Both the position numbers and the translations under genes were made by a program. The notes under the pieces were generated by a model. The model did not search any database, was not told where the DNA came from, and saw only the letters and a list, made by a program, of their open reading frames with translations. From Streptomyces sp. NBC_00670 (GTDB taxonomy: Bacteria; Actinomycetota; Actinomycetes; Streptomycetales; Streptomycetaceae), in NCBI RefSeq assembly GCF_036226765.1, contig NZ_CP109017.1:3544501-3608500 (forward strand): DNA of 64,000 nucleotides, given 5' to 3'. Of the stretch, positions 26,607 to 35,691 are shown one piece after another; position 1 is the stretch's first letter, and every line of letters begins with the position of its first letter.

Positions 26607-26800
26607 CGCGCGCTCACCGCCTCACCCGGGGCCACTTCCGCTCCACGTCAACTCGCGGCGATTCACGGCAACTGGCCGTTTCCCTCCCTCAACACGGCGT
26701 TATGCGGTGCTTGCACACAGTGCACATGTCTTGTGATGCTATGACCGCTTTTGAGGGATGAATTGACGATGCGTTGACGAGTGAAGAGGTGGCGTTGACC

Positions 26801-27748
26801 GTGTCGGCCAGTACCGCGCCGCCCCAGGACGAGCTTCCGGCCCCCGCCCCCGCCCCCACGTCCGCCCCCACGTCCGAACCCGCACCCGCACCCGCATCCG
26901 CATCCGCATCCGCATCCGTCCAGCCCGCTCCCGTGCCCGGCCCCGCCCCGGAGGCCTCCCAGGGCCCGCAGTCCCCGGCGAAGCGGCGCGGTGCCGACAC
27001 CCGGGCGCTGACCCAGGTGCTCTTCACCCAGCTCAAGGACCTGCAGCCGGGCTCCTGTGAACACGACCGCGTACGCGGGGCGCTCATCGAGGCGAACCTC
27101 CCGCTCGTGCGCTACGCGGCCGCCCGCTTCCGCTCCCGCAACGAGCCGATGGAGGACGTCGTCCAGGTCGGCACCATCGGGCTGATCAACGCGATCGACC
27201 GGTTCGACCCCGACCGGGGCGTGCAGTTCCCGACCTTCGCGATGCCGACCGTCGTCGGCGAGATCAAGCGCTACTTCCGGGACAACGTCCGCACCGTGCA
27301 CGTCCCGCGCCGGCTGCACGAGCTGTGGGTGCAGGTCAACAGCGCGACCGAGGACCTCACCACCGCGTTCGGGCGCTCCCCGACCACCGCCGAGATCGCC
27401 GAACGGCTGCGGATCGGCGAGGAAGAGGTGCTCTCCTGCATCGAGGCCGGCCGCTCGTACCACGCGACCTCGCTCGAGGCGGCCCAGGAGGGCGACGGAC
27501 TGCCCGGCCTGCTCGACCGGCTCGGCTACGAGGACCCCGCCCTCGACGGCGTCGAACACCGTGACCTCGTACGGCATCTGCTCGTCCAGCTGCCCGAGCG
27601 GGAGCAGCGGATCCTGCTGCTGCGGTACTACAGCAACCTCACGCAGTCGCAGATCAGTGCGGAACTGGGCGTCTCCCAGATGCACGTCTCGCGGCTGCTC
27701 GCGCGCAGCTTCGCGCGGCTGCGCTCCGCGAACCGCATCGAGGCGTAG
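26801..27748 (+). CDS. sigF: RNA polymerase sigma factor, SigB/F/G class (SigF-like)
   Basis: About 315 residues. After a ~65-residue Pro/Ala/Ser-rich tail come region 2 ([40 protein letters not shown]), region 3 ([14 protein letters not shown]) and region 4 ([31 protein letters not shown]). This is the stress/sporulation sigma class usually held by anti-sigma kinases. The gene order tadA-sigF-sigN recalls S. coelicolor, where SigF acts in spore maturation; the symbol rests on synteny from memory. The start is uncertain: GTG 26801, TTG 26795 or TTG 26774 share one GAAGAGG/GGTGG site. The tail is encoded by a (CCGCAY)n microsatellite. Confidence 0.88.
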   Translation: MSASTAPPQDELPAPAPAPTSAPTSEPAPAPASASASASVQPAPVPGPAPEASQGPQSPAKRRGADTRALTQVLFTQLKDLQPGSCEHDRVRGALIEANLPLVRYAAARFRSRNEPMEDVVQVGTIGLINAIDRFDPDRGVQFPTFAMPTVVGEIKRYFRDNVRTVHVPRRLHELWVQVNSATEDLTTAFGRSPTTAEIAERLRIGEEEVLSCIEAGRSYHATSLEAAQEGDGLPGLLDRLGYEDPALDGVEHRDLVRHLLVQLPEREQRILLLRYYSNLTQSQISAELGVSQMHVSRLLARSFARLRSANRIEA

Positions 27749-27885
27749 GCGTCCAGTCCCCCCACGAGTGACGTACAGGCGTCCGGTCGGTCACCTGGGG
27801 GAGGGAATCGGGGCGAGGCGATTTTGCGCCCCTTGGGACCCGAAAACCCGTCAGACCCCTCTCTTCCAGTGCGAATTGCCGTCCC

Positions 27886-27927
27886 ACATGTCGACATGTC
27901 TCTACAGAGCGTTGCCGACATGTGACA
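27886..27927. promoter_or_regulatory. Palindromic site upstream of sigN
   Basis: Perfect palindrome ACATGTCGACATGT at 27886-27899, followed by a second GACATGT half-site near 27917, in the 289-base gap between the two sigma genes. Probably a regulator site in the sigN promoter region; the promoter itself is not assigned. Confidence 0.45.
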
Positions 27928-28037
27928 TTCTTCCGGCAGCGCGTTTGCCGCAGCGTTCCAGCCGGTATTCAGGTGGAGGCTGCGTTCCTCCGACGGGAGC
28001 GTCCGCCGCGACCGTCCCGCGACCCAAAGGGGGTGGC

Positions 28038-28940
28038 ATGTCCGCAGACCAGGGCAGCTCGAAGGTGCTCACGCTCACGAAGAGCGACACGGCGCCCGAC
28101 GTGCTCCAGGACCCTCAGGACCTTCCCGCCGCCGAGGCCGTCCAGGCCACGGAGGCCCCGGCCTTCCCGTCCTCGGCAGCCATCGACACCCGCACCCTGT
28201 CCCGCTCCCTCTTCCTGCGGCTCGCCGCACTCGACGAGCACAGCCCCGAACGCGCGTACGTCCGGGACACCCTCATCGAGCTCAACCTCCCCCTCGTCCG
28301 CTACGCGGCGGCCCGCTTCCGCAGCCGCAACGAGCCGATGGAGGACATCGTCCAGGTCGGCACGATCGGGCTGATCAAGGCGATCGACCGGTTCGACCCG
28401 GACCGCGGCGTGGAGTTCCCGACCTTCGCGATGCCGACGGTCGTGGGCGAGATCAAGCGGTTCTTCCGCGACACCTCCTGGTCGGTGCGGGTGCCGCGCC
28501 GGCTCCAGGAGCTGCGGCTCGCCCTGACGAAGGCCAGCGACGAGCTGTCGCAGAAGCTGGACCGGTCGCCGACGGTGGCCGAGCTGGCGGCGGTGCTCGG
28601 GGTCTCGGAGGAGGACGTCGTCGACGGGCTCGCGGTGGGCAACGCCTACACCGCGTCCTCGCTGGACTCCCCCGCCCCGGAGGACGACGGCGGCGAGGGC
28701 TCGCTCGCGGACCGACTCGGCTACGAGGACACGGCCCTGGAGGGCGTGGAGTACCGGGAGTCGCTGAAGCCGCTGCTGGCGAAGCTGCCGCCGAGGGAGC
28801 GGCAGATCATCATGCTGCGCTTCTTCGCGAACATGACGCAGTCGCAGATCGGCGAGGAGGTCGGCATCTCGCAGATGCACGTCTCGCGGCTGCTGACGCG
28901 GACGCTGGCGCAGCTGCGGGAGGGGCTCATCTCCGACTGA
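28038..28940 (+). CDS. sigN: RNA polymerase sigma factor, SigB/F/G class (SigN-like)
   Basis: 300 residues, paralogous to the preceding sigma factor (region 2 nearly identical: [21 protein letters not shown]; region 4 [28 protein letters not shown]). The ~50-residue N-terminal tail is unrelated. The ATG follows AAGGGGG. In S. coelicolor the gene beside sigF is sigN, needed for aerial growth and development; assignment by order and class. Anti-sigma partners are not adjacent, but an RsbW-like ATPase lies at 63235. Confidence 0.88.
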   Translation: MSADQGSSKVLTLTKSDTAPDVLQDPQDLPAAEAVQATEAPAFPSSAAIDTRTLSRSLFLRLAALDEHSPERAYVRDTLIELNLPLVRYAAARFRSRNEPMEDIVQVGTIGLIKAIDRFDPDRGVEFPTFAMPTVVGEIKRFFRDTSWSVRVPRRLQELRLALTKASDELSQKLDRSPTVAELAAVLGVSEEDVVDGLAVGNAYTASSLDSPAPEDDGGEGSLADRLGYEDTALEGVEYRESLKPLLAKLPPRERQIIMLRFFANMTQSQIGEEVGISQMHVSRLLTRTLAQLREGLISD

Positions 28941-28955
28941 GCGGCTCGCTGAGCA

Positions 28956-29007
28956 GCGGAACGGGGCGGGGCGGGACGGATCACCGTCCCGCCCCGCCCC
29001 GTTCCGC
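28956..29007. terminator. Strong bidirectional terminator
   Basis: 24-base-pair perfect stem (arm starts GCGGAACGGGGCGGGG) with an ATCA loop, between sigN and the convergent small membrane gene. Among the longest perfect hairpins in the window. Confidence 0.9.
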
Positions 29008-29015
29008 CGTACGCC

Positions 29016-29213
29016 CTACTTGAGGGCGAGCCAGGCGACGGCGGCCACGACCGCCACGGCGACGACGATGCCGACGATCAGGCCGATGCGGGGGCCGGCC
29101 GCCGCCGCGGGCTCCTGACGGCGGCCCTGCGGGGCCTCGTCGACGAAGGCGCGGAACATCTGGGTGCTGCCGGCGGGGTCGTGGTTGCCCTGCGGGCCCT
29201 GGGTGTTAGCCAT
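29016..29213 (-). CDS. Small tail-anchored membrane protein
   Basis: 65 residues: polar N-terminus (MANTQGPQGNHDPAGSTQMF) and one C-terminal membrane helix (IGLIVGIVVAVAVVAAVAWLAL). No known domain. Convergent with sigN. ATG start; longer in-frame starts have no ribosome-binding site. Confidence 0.75.
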   Translation of the reverse strand: MANTQGPQGNHDPAGSTQMFRAFVDEAPQGRRQEPAAAAGPRIGLIVGIVVAVAVVAAVAWLALK

Positions 29214-29539
29214 GCCCCGAGACCCTACCGGGCCCAAGTACGGGGTCCAAGGCCCCCCTTGGCCCACTGCGAGGGGGCCTGCCGCCTGCGTGAAGAGGCT
29301 GCCGCCCCCGGCCCCGTCGCCACGGGGGTGACTCGTGCGTGTTACCTGCGGGTGCGTTCTGGTTGCGCGCGCCGGCCGTCAGCCGATGACGGACCCACCC
29401 TCGCTCCCCCACCTGCATCTTTACCTTCCCAACACTTGCCTTTGCCAACATTTTGTGCTGCACGCCCCCTCTTTGTTTGCCTGTAGCAACCAACCTCCCG
29501 TTATGGTTGCCTAGAGCAACAAAGCTGGAGGTGTGAGGC
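29214..29539. other. Intergenic region upstream of marR
   Basis: 326 bases without a gene. The right third is AT-rich for this genome and holds the MarR-type operators. A looser copy of the operator, TTGCCTTTGCCAAC, occurs at 29436-29449. Confidence 0.5.
29477..29520. promoter_or_regulatory. Paired MarR-type operators
   Basis: TTGCCTGTAGCAAC (29477-29490) and TTGCCTAGAGCAAC (29507-29520), both near-palindromic and exactly 30 bases apart, immediately upstream of the MarR gene. Size and symmetry fit MarR dimers repressing their own operon. Confidence 0.65.
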
Positions 29540-30046
29540 ATGGCAGAGCAGGCGCAGTTCGAGGAGCTGGCGCGTCAGCTCAGTGCCGTGGGAGCCGTCA
29601 AGAGAGACATGGCACGGGTCATGCCCCCGGACTGCCCCGCCGGCTCCGCCGCCGTACTCCTCCTCCTCGACCGGCACGGCGCCATGCGCATGAGCAGGCT
29701 CGCCGAGCTGCTCGCCGTGGACATGTCGGTCACCAGCCGCCACGTCGCCCACGTCGCGGACCGCGGCTGGATCGAACGCTCCGCGGATCCGGCGGACAGA
29801 CGTTCCCGGATCCTCCACCTCACTCCGCCCGGCCGGGACCGGCTCGAGGACCTCTCCCGACGGACCACCGAGCTGCTGGCCGACCGGCTCAGCGACTGGA
29901 GCGACGACGAGGTCGTCCAGCTCATCCGGCTCATGACGCGGCTGCGGGCCAGCTTCGGGGACTGCCGCTCGACGGCGTCCGCCCGGCTGCCCCAGCCCGC
30001 GCAGGGTACGGAACAGACCACCCGTACACCCGCAGAGAACTGCTAA
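29540..30046 (+). CDS. MarR-family repressor
   Basis: 168 residues. Winged helix with GSAAVLLLLDRHGAMRMSRLAELLAVDMSVTS and wing DPADRRSRILHLTPPGR, flanked by dimerisation helices; the C-terminal tail is polar. Likely senses a small ligand and represses itself and the efflux gene 25 bases downstream. ATG after GGAGGTG. Confidence 0.92.
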   Translation: MAEQAQFEELARQLSAVGAVKRDMARVMPPDCPAGSAAVLLLLDRHGAMRMSRLAELLAVDMSVTSRHVAHVADRGWIERSADPADRRSRILHLTPPGRDRLEDLSRRTTELLADRLSDWSDDEVVQLIRLMTRLRASFGDCRSTASARLPQPAQGTEQTTRTPAENC

Positions 30047-30071
30047 GAACCCCGAGAAAAAAAGGAAGCCC

Positions 30072-32645
30072 ATGGCAACGACCACACCAGCCGGTGTGCG
30101 GGCTCACGCCAAGCACGGGGGAGGCTCCCCGGACGGCGTCCAGATGACGCACCGGCAGATCATGGAGGCGCTCTCCGGGCTGCTGCTCGGCATGTTCGTG
30201 GCGATCCTGTCGTCCACGATCGTGACCAACGCGCTCCCCGAGATCGTCGGCGACCTGGGCGGTGGACAGTCGGCCTACACCTGGGTCGTCACCGCCTCCC
30301 TGCTGGCCATGACGGCGACCACGCCCCTGTGGGGCAAGCTCGCCGACCTGTTCAGCAAGAAGGCGCTCGTCCAGATAGCGCTCGTCATCTACGTCCTCGC
30401 GTCGGCCGCCGCAGGTCTGTCGCAGAACCCCGGCATGCTGATCGTCTGCCGCGTGGTGCAGGGCATAGGCGTCGGCGGTCTGTCCGCCCTCGCCCAGATC
30501 GTCATGGCCGCGATGATCGCCCCCCGCGAGCGCGGCCGCTACTCCGGCTACCTCGGCGCGACCTTCGCCGTCGCGACCGTCGGCGGCCCGCTGCTCGGCG
30601 GTGTCATCACCGACACCTCGTGGCTCGGCTGGCGCTGGTGCTTCTACGTCGGTGTGCCGTTCGCGGTCATCGCGCTGATCGTGTTGCAGAAGACCCTGCA
30701 CCTGCCCACCCTGAAGCGGGACGTCAAGGTCGACTGGGCCGGCGCGACCTTCGTCGCCGCCGCCGTCTCGCTGCTGCTGATCTGGGTCACCTTCGCCGGT
30801 GACAAGTACGACTGGGTCTCGTGGCAGACGTATGTGATGGTCGGTGGTTCGGTCATCCTCGGTGCGGTCTTCGTACTGGTCGAGGCGAAGGCCAGCGAGC
30901 CGATCATCCCGCTGCGGCTGTTCCGCAACCGCACCATCACGCTGGCGTCCCTCGCCTCGCTCTTCGTGGGTGTCGCGATGTTCACCGGCACCGTCTTCTT
31001 CAGCCAGTACTTCCAGCTCGCCCGGGACAAGTCCCCGACCATGTCGGGTGTCATGACGATCCCGATGATCGGCGGCCTGTTCCTCTCCTCCACCGTCTCC
31101 GGGCAGTTCATCACCCGCACCGGGCGCTGGAAGGGATGGCTGGTCAGCGGTGGCGTTCTGGTGACCGCCGGCCTCGGCCTGCTGGGCACCATCCGGTACG
31201 ACACGGACTACTGGAAGATGGCCATCTTCATGGCCATGCTGGGCCTGGGCATCGGCATGATGATGCAGAACCTGGTGCTGTGCACGCAGAACCAGGTCGA
31301 GCCGAGCGACCTCGGCTCGGCCAGCTCCACGGTCACCTTCTTCCGCTCCCTCGGTGGCGCGATCGGCGTCTCCGCGCTCGGCGCGGTGATGGCCCACCGG
31401 ATCACCGACTACGTCATGGACGGCCTGGCCGGCCTCGACCCGAAGTACGCGGCCGCCGCGTCGGGCTCGGGCTCGGGCTCCATCCCCGACATGGACAAGC
31501 TGCCGGTTCCGCTGCGCACCGTCATGGAGAGCGCCTACGGCCACGGCATCGCCGACATCTTCCTGATCGCCGGGGCCGTCGCCGCCCTCGCCTTCCTGAT
31601 CACGCTCTTCATCAAGGAGGTCCCGCTGCGGACCAAGGGCGCCCTGGCCCAGGCCGCCGAGGGGGACAACCCCCCGGTCGACCCCGCCGCGGCCCCGGTC
31701 GTCGCGGAGGCCCAGGAGACGGCCGCGGCGGAGTCCGTCCCCGCGGGTGACACCGACGGCGGACAGCGGGTGCCCAGCTGGGCCGCCGCCGCTCCCGCCG
31801 AGGCGGGCCCCGAGGGCACCCAGCGGCTTGCCGCCGTGGCCACCGCCACCTCCCCCGAGGAGCCGGCCGCGGGCCCCGTCTCCGGCGGGATCCCGGTGCG
31901 CGGCCACGTCCGCGGCACCGAGAACGTGCCCGTCCCGCAGGCCGCCGTCACGCTGATCTCGCTCGGCGGCCGCCAGCTCGGCCGCTCGGTCGCGGGGGCC
32001 GACGGCGCCTACGCCGTGGACGCCCCCGGCGCCGGGTCCTACGTGCTGATCGCCGCCGCCGACGGGTTCCAGCCGCAGGCGTCCACCGTCGTGGTGGGCG
32101 GCGAGCCGGTGGCGTACGACATCCTGCTCAGCGGCACCAGCGGGCTGAGCGGTGTGGTCCGCACGGCCGGCGGGGCGCTGCCGGTCAAGGACGCGATGGT
32201 CATCGTGACCGACGTGCGCGGCGATCTGCTGGCCACCGGGTCCACCGGTGAGCAGGGCGACTTCGCCTTCACCGAGCTGGTGCCGGGTGCGGTGACCGTC
32301 GCGGTCAACGCCGCCGGGTTCCGGCCGCGGGCGCTGCCCGTCGAGGTCGGCGGCACCGGGGTCACCCGGATCGAGGTCGAGCTGGAGGCCGGTGCGCAGC
32401 TCCAGGGCGTCGTACGGGCGCCGCACGGGCCGCTCGCCGACGCCCGCGTGACGCTGGTGGACGCCGCCGGCAACGTGGTCGGCACCGCCACCACCGGGGC
32501 GGACGGGGCGTACGCCTTCGCCGACCTGGACGGCGGCGAGTACACCGTCATCGCGACGGGTTACCCGCCGGTGGCCACCTCGCTGACGGTCTCCGGGCCC
32601 GGCGTCGACGGCCACGACATCGAACTGGCCCACCCGGGCGAGTAG
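30072..32645 (+). CDS. EmrB/QacA-type MFS efflux pump with C-terminal carboxypeptidase-regulatory-like domains
   Basis: 857 residues. The 14-span DHA2 drug:proton antiporter core (about 35-525) includes LSSTIVTNALPEIVGDLGG, WGKLADLFSKK and GATFAVATVGGPLLGG (motif C type). A Pro/Ala linker follows. Residues about 605-857 form three ~80-residue beta-sandwich repeats of the carboxypeptidase-regulatory-like type (for example GVVRTAGGALPVKDAMVIVTD, TTGADGAYAFADLDGGEYTV). With 14 spans the C-terminus is expected in the cytoplasm, which is unusual for such domains. Ordinary DHA2 pumps end near 500 residues. Operon with the MarR repressor. Confidence 0.92.
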   Translation: MATTTPAGVRAHAKHGGGSPDGVQMTHRQIMEALSGLLLGMFVAILSSTIVTNALPEIVGDLGGGQSAYTWVVTASLLAMTATTPLWGKLADLFSKKALVQIALVIYVLASAAAGLSQNPGMLIVCRVVQGIGVGGLSALAQIVMAAMIAPRERGRYSGYLGATFAVATVGGPLLGGVITDTSWLGWRWCFYVGVPFAVIALIVLQKTLHLPTLKRDVKVDWAGATFVAAAVSLLLIWVTFAGDKYDWVSWQTYVMVGGSVILGAVFVLVEAKASEPIIPLRLFRNRTITLASLASLFVGVAMFTGTVFFSQYFQLARDKSPTMSGVMTIPMIGGLFLSSTVSGQFITRTGRWKGWLVSGGVLVTAGLGLLGTIRYDTDYWKMAIFMAMLGLGIGMMMQNLVLCTQNQVEPSDLGSASSTVTFFRSLGGAIGVSALGAVMAHRITDYVMDGLAGLDPKYAAAASGSGSGSIPDMDKLPVPLRTVMESAYGHGIADIFLIAGAVAALAFLITLFIKEVPLRTKGALAQAAEGDNPPVDPAAAPVVAEAQETAAAESVPAGDTDGGQRVPSWAAAAPAEAGPEGTQRLAAVATATSPEEPAAGPVSGGIPVRGHVRGTENVPVPQAAVTLISLGGRQLGRSVAGADGAYAVDAPGAGSYVLIAAADGFQPQASTVVVGGEPVAYDILLSGTSGLSGVVRTAGGALPVKDAMVIVTDVRGDLLATGSTGEQGDFAFTELVPGAVTVAVNAAGFRPRALPVEVGGTGVTRIEVELEAGAQLQGVVRAPHGPLADARVTLVDAAGNVVGTATTGADGAYAFADLDGGEYTVIATGYPPVATSLTVSGPGVDGHDIELAHPGE

Positions 32646-32819
32646 CCGGATCCCGGCCCGCCGGGGGCGCGCGCTTGAGCGGCAGTGCGCCCCCTGCGGG
32701 CCGGTTTTTTCGGCCGTCACGGAGACATTCAAGTCTTTGGACGCATGTACCCGGCCGGACACATTCATCCGACCCCAGCACTTCGCTGTTCACTGATTCG
32801 CCGAGAGGGAGACCGCCCG

Positions 32820-33641
32820 ATGGGACTGACCGCACGGATCCGTACGCGGGACGGATGGGCCGTGTCGCACGCGGTCGTCACCGTGACCGACATGACCGGA
32901 ACGCAGGTGGTGCGGGCCGGGGCCGACGCGGAGGGCGTCGTCCGGGACACCACGGCGCTCGCCCCGGGCGCCTACACCGTCATCGTCACCGCGGTCGGCT
33001 ACGCGCCCACCGCGTCCAGCGCGCTCGTCACCGCGAGCGGCCGGGCCGAGCTGGGCACCGTCACACTGGCCCGCCAGGGCGGTACGGAGCTGCCGCCGCC
33101 GGGGCCCTGGACCATCGACCCCGCGCACTCCTCCGTCGCCGCGATCGCCCAGCACCTGGGGATCTCCAGCGTGCGGGGCCGGTTCACGGAGTTCGCCGGG
33201 CGCATCGAGATCGCGCCCGACGAGGTCGAGAAGTCGCGCGTGGAGGCGGTCATCCGCGCGGCCTCCATCGACACGGGCAACGGCATGCGCGACGGACACC
33301 TGCGCTCGCCGGACTTCCTGGACGCCGAGACGTACCCGGAGATCACCTACGCCTCGACGGGCCTGACACCGGCGGGCCCCGACCGGTGGACCGTGCACGG
33401 GGAGCTGTCCCTGCACGGCGTTCTGCGCCCGGTCGACCTGGACCTCGCCTACCTCGGCACCGGCGCGGACCCGTGGGGCGGCACGCGGGCGGCGTTCCGC
33501 GCGACGACGGAACTGCGCCGGGAGGACTTCGCGATGAACTACAACCAGGTCGTCCAGGCGGGTATCGCAGCGGTCGGAACGACGCTGCGGGTCGAACTGG
33601 ACGTTCAGGTGGTCCAGGGCGAGGCGCTGCCGGCGGTATAA
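32820..33641 (+). CDS. YceI-like protein with N-terminal carboxypeptidase-regulatory-like domain
   Basis: 273 residues. Residues 1-90 are a beta-sandwich like those on the neighbouring pump (VSHAVVTVTDMTGTQVVRAG, APGAYTVIVTAVGYAP). Residues about 97-273 are a YceI domain (PWTIDPAHSSVAAIAQHLGI, RGRFTEFAGRIEI, SPDFLDAETYPEITYAST, ELSLHGVLRPVDLDL), which binds polyisoprenoids in characterised members. There is no signal peptide, so it is probably cytoplasmic. Start ATG after GAGAGGGAG. The shared extra domain suggests a functional link to the pump. Confidence 0.92.
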   Translation: MGLTARIRTRDGWAVSHAVVTVTDMTGTQVVRAGADAEGVVRDTTALAPGAYTVIVTAVGYAPTASSALVTASGRAELGTVTLARQGGTELPPPGPWTIDPAHSSVAAIAQHLGISSVRGRFTEFAGRIEIAPDEVEKSRVEAVIRAASIDTGNGMRDGHLRSPDFLDAETYPEITYASTGLTPAGPDRWTVHGELSLHGVLRPVDLDLAYLGTGADPWGGTRAAFRATTELRREDFAMNYNQVVQAGIAAVGTTLRVELDVQVVQGEALPAV

Positions 33642-33740
33642 GGGGGCGCGGGGAACTGCGCATCCTTTGGGGGTCCGGGGGCGGAGCCCCCGGGGACGGG
33701 AAGGGAAGGGGCGGCGGGGGCGAAGAAACCCCCCGCCCTC
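33636..33740 (-). repeat. Dispersed intergenic repeat, copy B
   Basis: Minus strand carries CGCCCCCGCCGCCCC, GGGGGCTCCGCCCCC and GCGCAGTTCCCCGCGCC in the same order as copy A at 22280. It fills the gap between the YceI and ANTAR genes and probably serves as a terminator. Confidence 0.75.
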
Positions 33741-34455
33741 ACTCCGGCGAGCGCGCCGCCACGATCCGCTGCGCCAGCTCCCGCAGCTTCACGTTCTCCT
33801 GCTGCGACGCCCGCACCAGACTGTCGAACGCCTCCGCCGCGTCGATGTCCAGCCGCTCCATCAGAATCCCCGTGGCCTGCCCGATCAGGTCCCGCGTCCG
33901 CATCGCCTCGGTCAACTGCTCCCGCACGGTCACCGCGTCCAGCGCCATCCCCACATGCGCGGTGAACAACCGCGCCACCCGCGTCGCCGCCTCGTCGAAC
34001 GCCCCCGGCTTGCGCGCGTACGCCGTCAGCACCGTCATCCGCCGCCGCTCCGTCCGCAGCCGCAGCGACAGCACCGACCGCAGTCCGAGCCCCGACAGCA
34101 CGTCCGCGTCGCCGGACGTCTCGGTGTCGCGGATGACGACGACCGGCTCGCTCCACAGGCCCTGCCAGTACGCGCCCTCCTCGTGCGCCGCGCTCAGCGC
34201 GTCCGCCGTGCGGACGACCTCGTCGGTCCACGCCACCGTCCGCCCCCGCGTCTTGCGGTCGATGACGGAGACACCGGCGTACTCGGCCCCGGGCAGCAGA
34301 TGCACCGCGAGCCGTACCGCCGTGTGCAGCGTGCCGTGCGGGCTGGAGGTCTCGTGCAGCTGCTGCGAGGCGACCGTCATGGCCTCGGCGAGCTCGAAGG
34401 CCGGGGCGGATCCAGGCGCAAATTCAGGCAATTCAGAAAAGTCGGACGCGACCAC
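33739..34455 (-). CDS. GAF-ANTAR antitermination regulator
   Basis: 238 residues from the GTG six bases after GAGAGG; upstream in-frame codons look non-coding. GAF domain about 25-165 (TAVRLAVHLLPGAEYAGVSVIDRK). The ANTAR RNA-binding helices are at about 175-230 (EQLTEAMRTRDLIGQATGILMERLDIDAAEAFDSL). ANTAR proteins bind paired RNA hairpins to allow read-through of terminators. Divergent from the STAS gene. Confidence 0.88.
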   Translation of the reverse strand: MVASDFSELPEFAPGSAPAFELAEAMTVASQQLHETSSPHGTLHTAVRLAVHLLPGAEYAGVSVIDRKTRGRTVAWTDEVVRTADALSAAHEEGAYWQGLWSEPVVVIRDTETSGDADVLSGLGLRSVLSLRLRTERRRMTVLTAYARKPGAFDEAATRVARLFTAHVGMALDAVTVREQLTEAMRTRDLIGQATGILMERLDIDAAEAFDSLVRASQQENVKLRELAQRIVAARSPE

Positions 34456-34694
34456 CACGAACCTCTCGGCATGACACGACCGGACGGCCGTGCCCAGGAG
34501 AGCTCCGCAGCACATTCCCGACTGCGAGCACAGGACGGACAGCACTTTATCTGCTTCGATGCGCTGTTCGGGACGCACGGTGCCACAGCCGCGGAAGAGA
34601 CCTTCCACCATCCGGCGGCACGTGATGGAATGGCCGGGCGGGTCAGGAAACGGCTCGGAACGGAACCCTGACACCGGTTTGGCAGGTGAGTACC

Positions 34695-35129
34695 GTGACC
34701 GCTCCCGACACCCCCCACGAGTTGCGCCCCGAGGATCTTCCGGGCGGCACCCTGCTCACCCTTCCCCGCGACCTCGACCTGGGCAACTGCGCCGATCTGC
34801 TGCGCGCGGTGACCCGGGTCGTCGCGGACCGGGCCGGCTCGCTGCACACCCTCGTACTGGACCTGACGGGCACCGCCTTCATGGACTCCCGGGGCGTCCG
34901 GCTCATCGACGACGTACGCGCCCTGCTCGCGCCCGGCACGGAACTGCGGCTGGTCGCCGCCCCGGACGGGCTGGTGCTGCGGGTGCTGACCCTGACCGGA
35001 CTGCGGCGGGACGTGCCCGTCTACGACGACCTCACCGAGGCCGTCACCGGCACGTGCGCCCTGCTGGGCGAGCGCGCGCCGGGCCCGGACCGCCCGGCGG
35101 ACCCGGACCCGGGCCCGGGCGCCGCGTAG
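34695..35129 (+). CDS. STAS-domain anti-sigma-factor antagonist-like protein
   Basis: 144 residues beginning at a GTG four bases after AGGTGAG. STAS fold with LVLDLTGTAFMDSRGVRLIDDV; the serine of DSRG is the usual phosphorylation site of SpoIIAA/RsbV-type antagonists. It ends in a Pro/Gly/Asp tail. It could feed the SigB-class sigma factors in this window, but no kinase is adjacent. Confidence 0.88.
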   Translation: MTAPDTPHELRPEDLPGGTLLTLPRDLDLGNCADLLRAVTRVVADRAGSLHTLVLDLTGTAFMDSRGVRLIDDVRALLAPGTELRLVAAPDGLVLRVLTLTGLRRDVPVYDDLTEAVTGTCALLGERAPGPDRPADPDPGPGAA

Positions 35130-35170
35130 GCCCCGCCACGCGGCCCCGCGCCGCCCGGCCCCGTGCCGCT

Positions 35171-35176
35171 TAGGCT
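35171..35176 (+). promoter_or_regulatory. -10 box of leaderless promoter
   Basis: TAGGCT seven bases before the ATG at 35184; no Shine-Dalgarno. Confidence 0.5.
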
Positions 35177-35183
35177 TGCGCCC

Positions 35184-35663
35184 ATGGCACCCAACATCGC
35201 GACGAACACGTCCGTGTCCCTCGAGGAGTTGCTGGACTTCGTCCGCCCCCGGCACCGGGCGATCCTGCTCACCCGGCGGGCCGACGGCGGCCCCCAGGGC
35301 TCCCCGCTGACCTGCGGGGTGGACGACTCCGGGCGGATCGTCGTCTCCACCTACCCCGAGCGCGCCAAGACGCGGAACGCCCGGCGGGACGAGCGGGTCA
35401 GCCTGCTCGTGCTCAGCGACGAGTGGAACGGGCCGTGGGTGCAGATCGACGGCGCCGCCGAGGTGCTCGACAGCCCCGACTCCGTCGAGCCGCTCGTGGA
35501 GTACTACCGCAACATCGCCGGTGAGCACCCCGACTGGGACGAGTACCGCGCGGCCATGCGCAAGCAGGGCAAGTCCCTCATCCGGGTGACACCGGTGCGC
35601 TGGGGCCCGGTCGCCACCGGCGGCTTCCCGGCGCGGCTGGTGGAGGGCGGCGACCAGGGCTGA
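35184..35663 (+). CDS. PPOX-class F420/FMN-dependent oxidoreductase
   Basis: 159 residues with the split-barrel flavin/deazaflavin fold: RPRHRAILLTRRADGGPQGSPLTCGVD, IVVSTYPERAKTRNARRDERVSLLVLSD, WVQIDGAAEVLD, and the helix PLVEYYRNIAGEHPDWDEYRAAM. Actinobacterial members often use cofactor F420; substrate unknown. Leaderless ATG; an upstream in-frame extension lacks support. Confidence 0.9.
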   Translation: MAPNIATNTSVSLEELLDFVRPRHRAILLTRRADGGPQGSPLTCGVDDSGRIVVSTYPERAKTRNARRDERVSLLVLSDEWNGPWVQIDGAAEVLDSPDSVEPLVEYYRNIAGEHPDWDEYRAAMRKQGKSLIRVTPVRWGPVATGGFPARLVEGGDQG

Positions 35664-35691
35664 CGCCGCCGTACGTCCGAGTCCGGCGCCG

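Noticed and set aside
34459..34674. N-terminal extension of the GAF-ANTAR protein
   Set aside because: No family match and poor codon bias; the GTG after GAGAGG gives the usual length.
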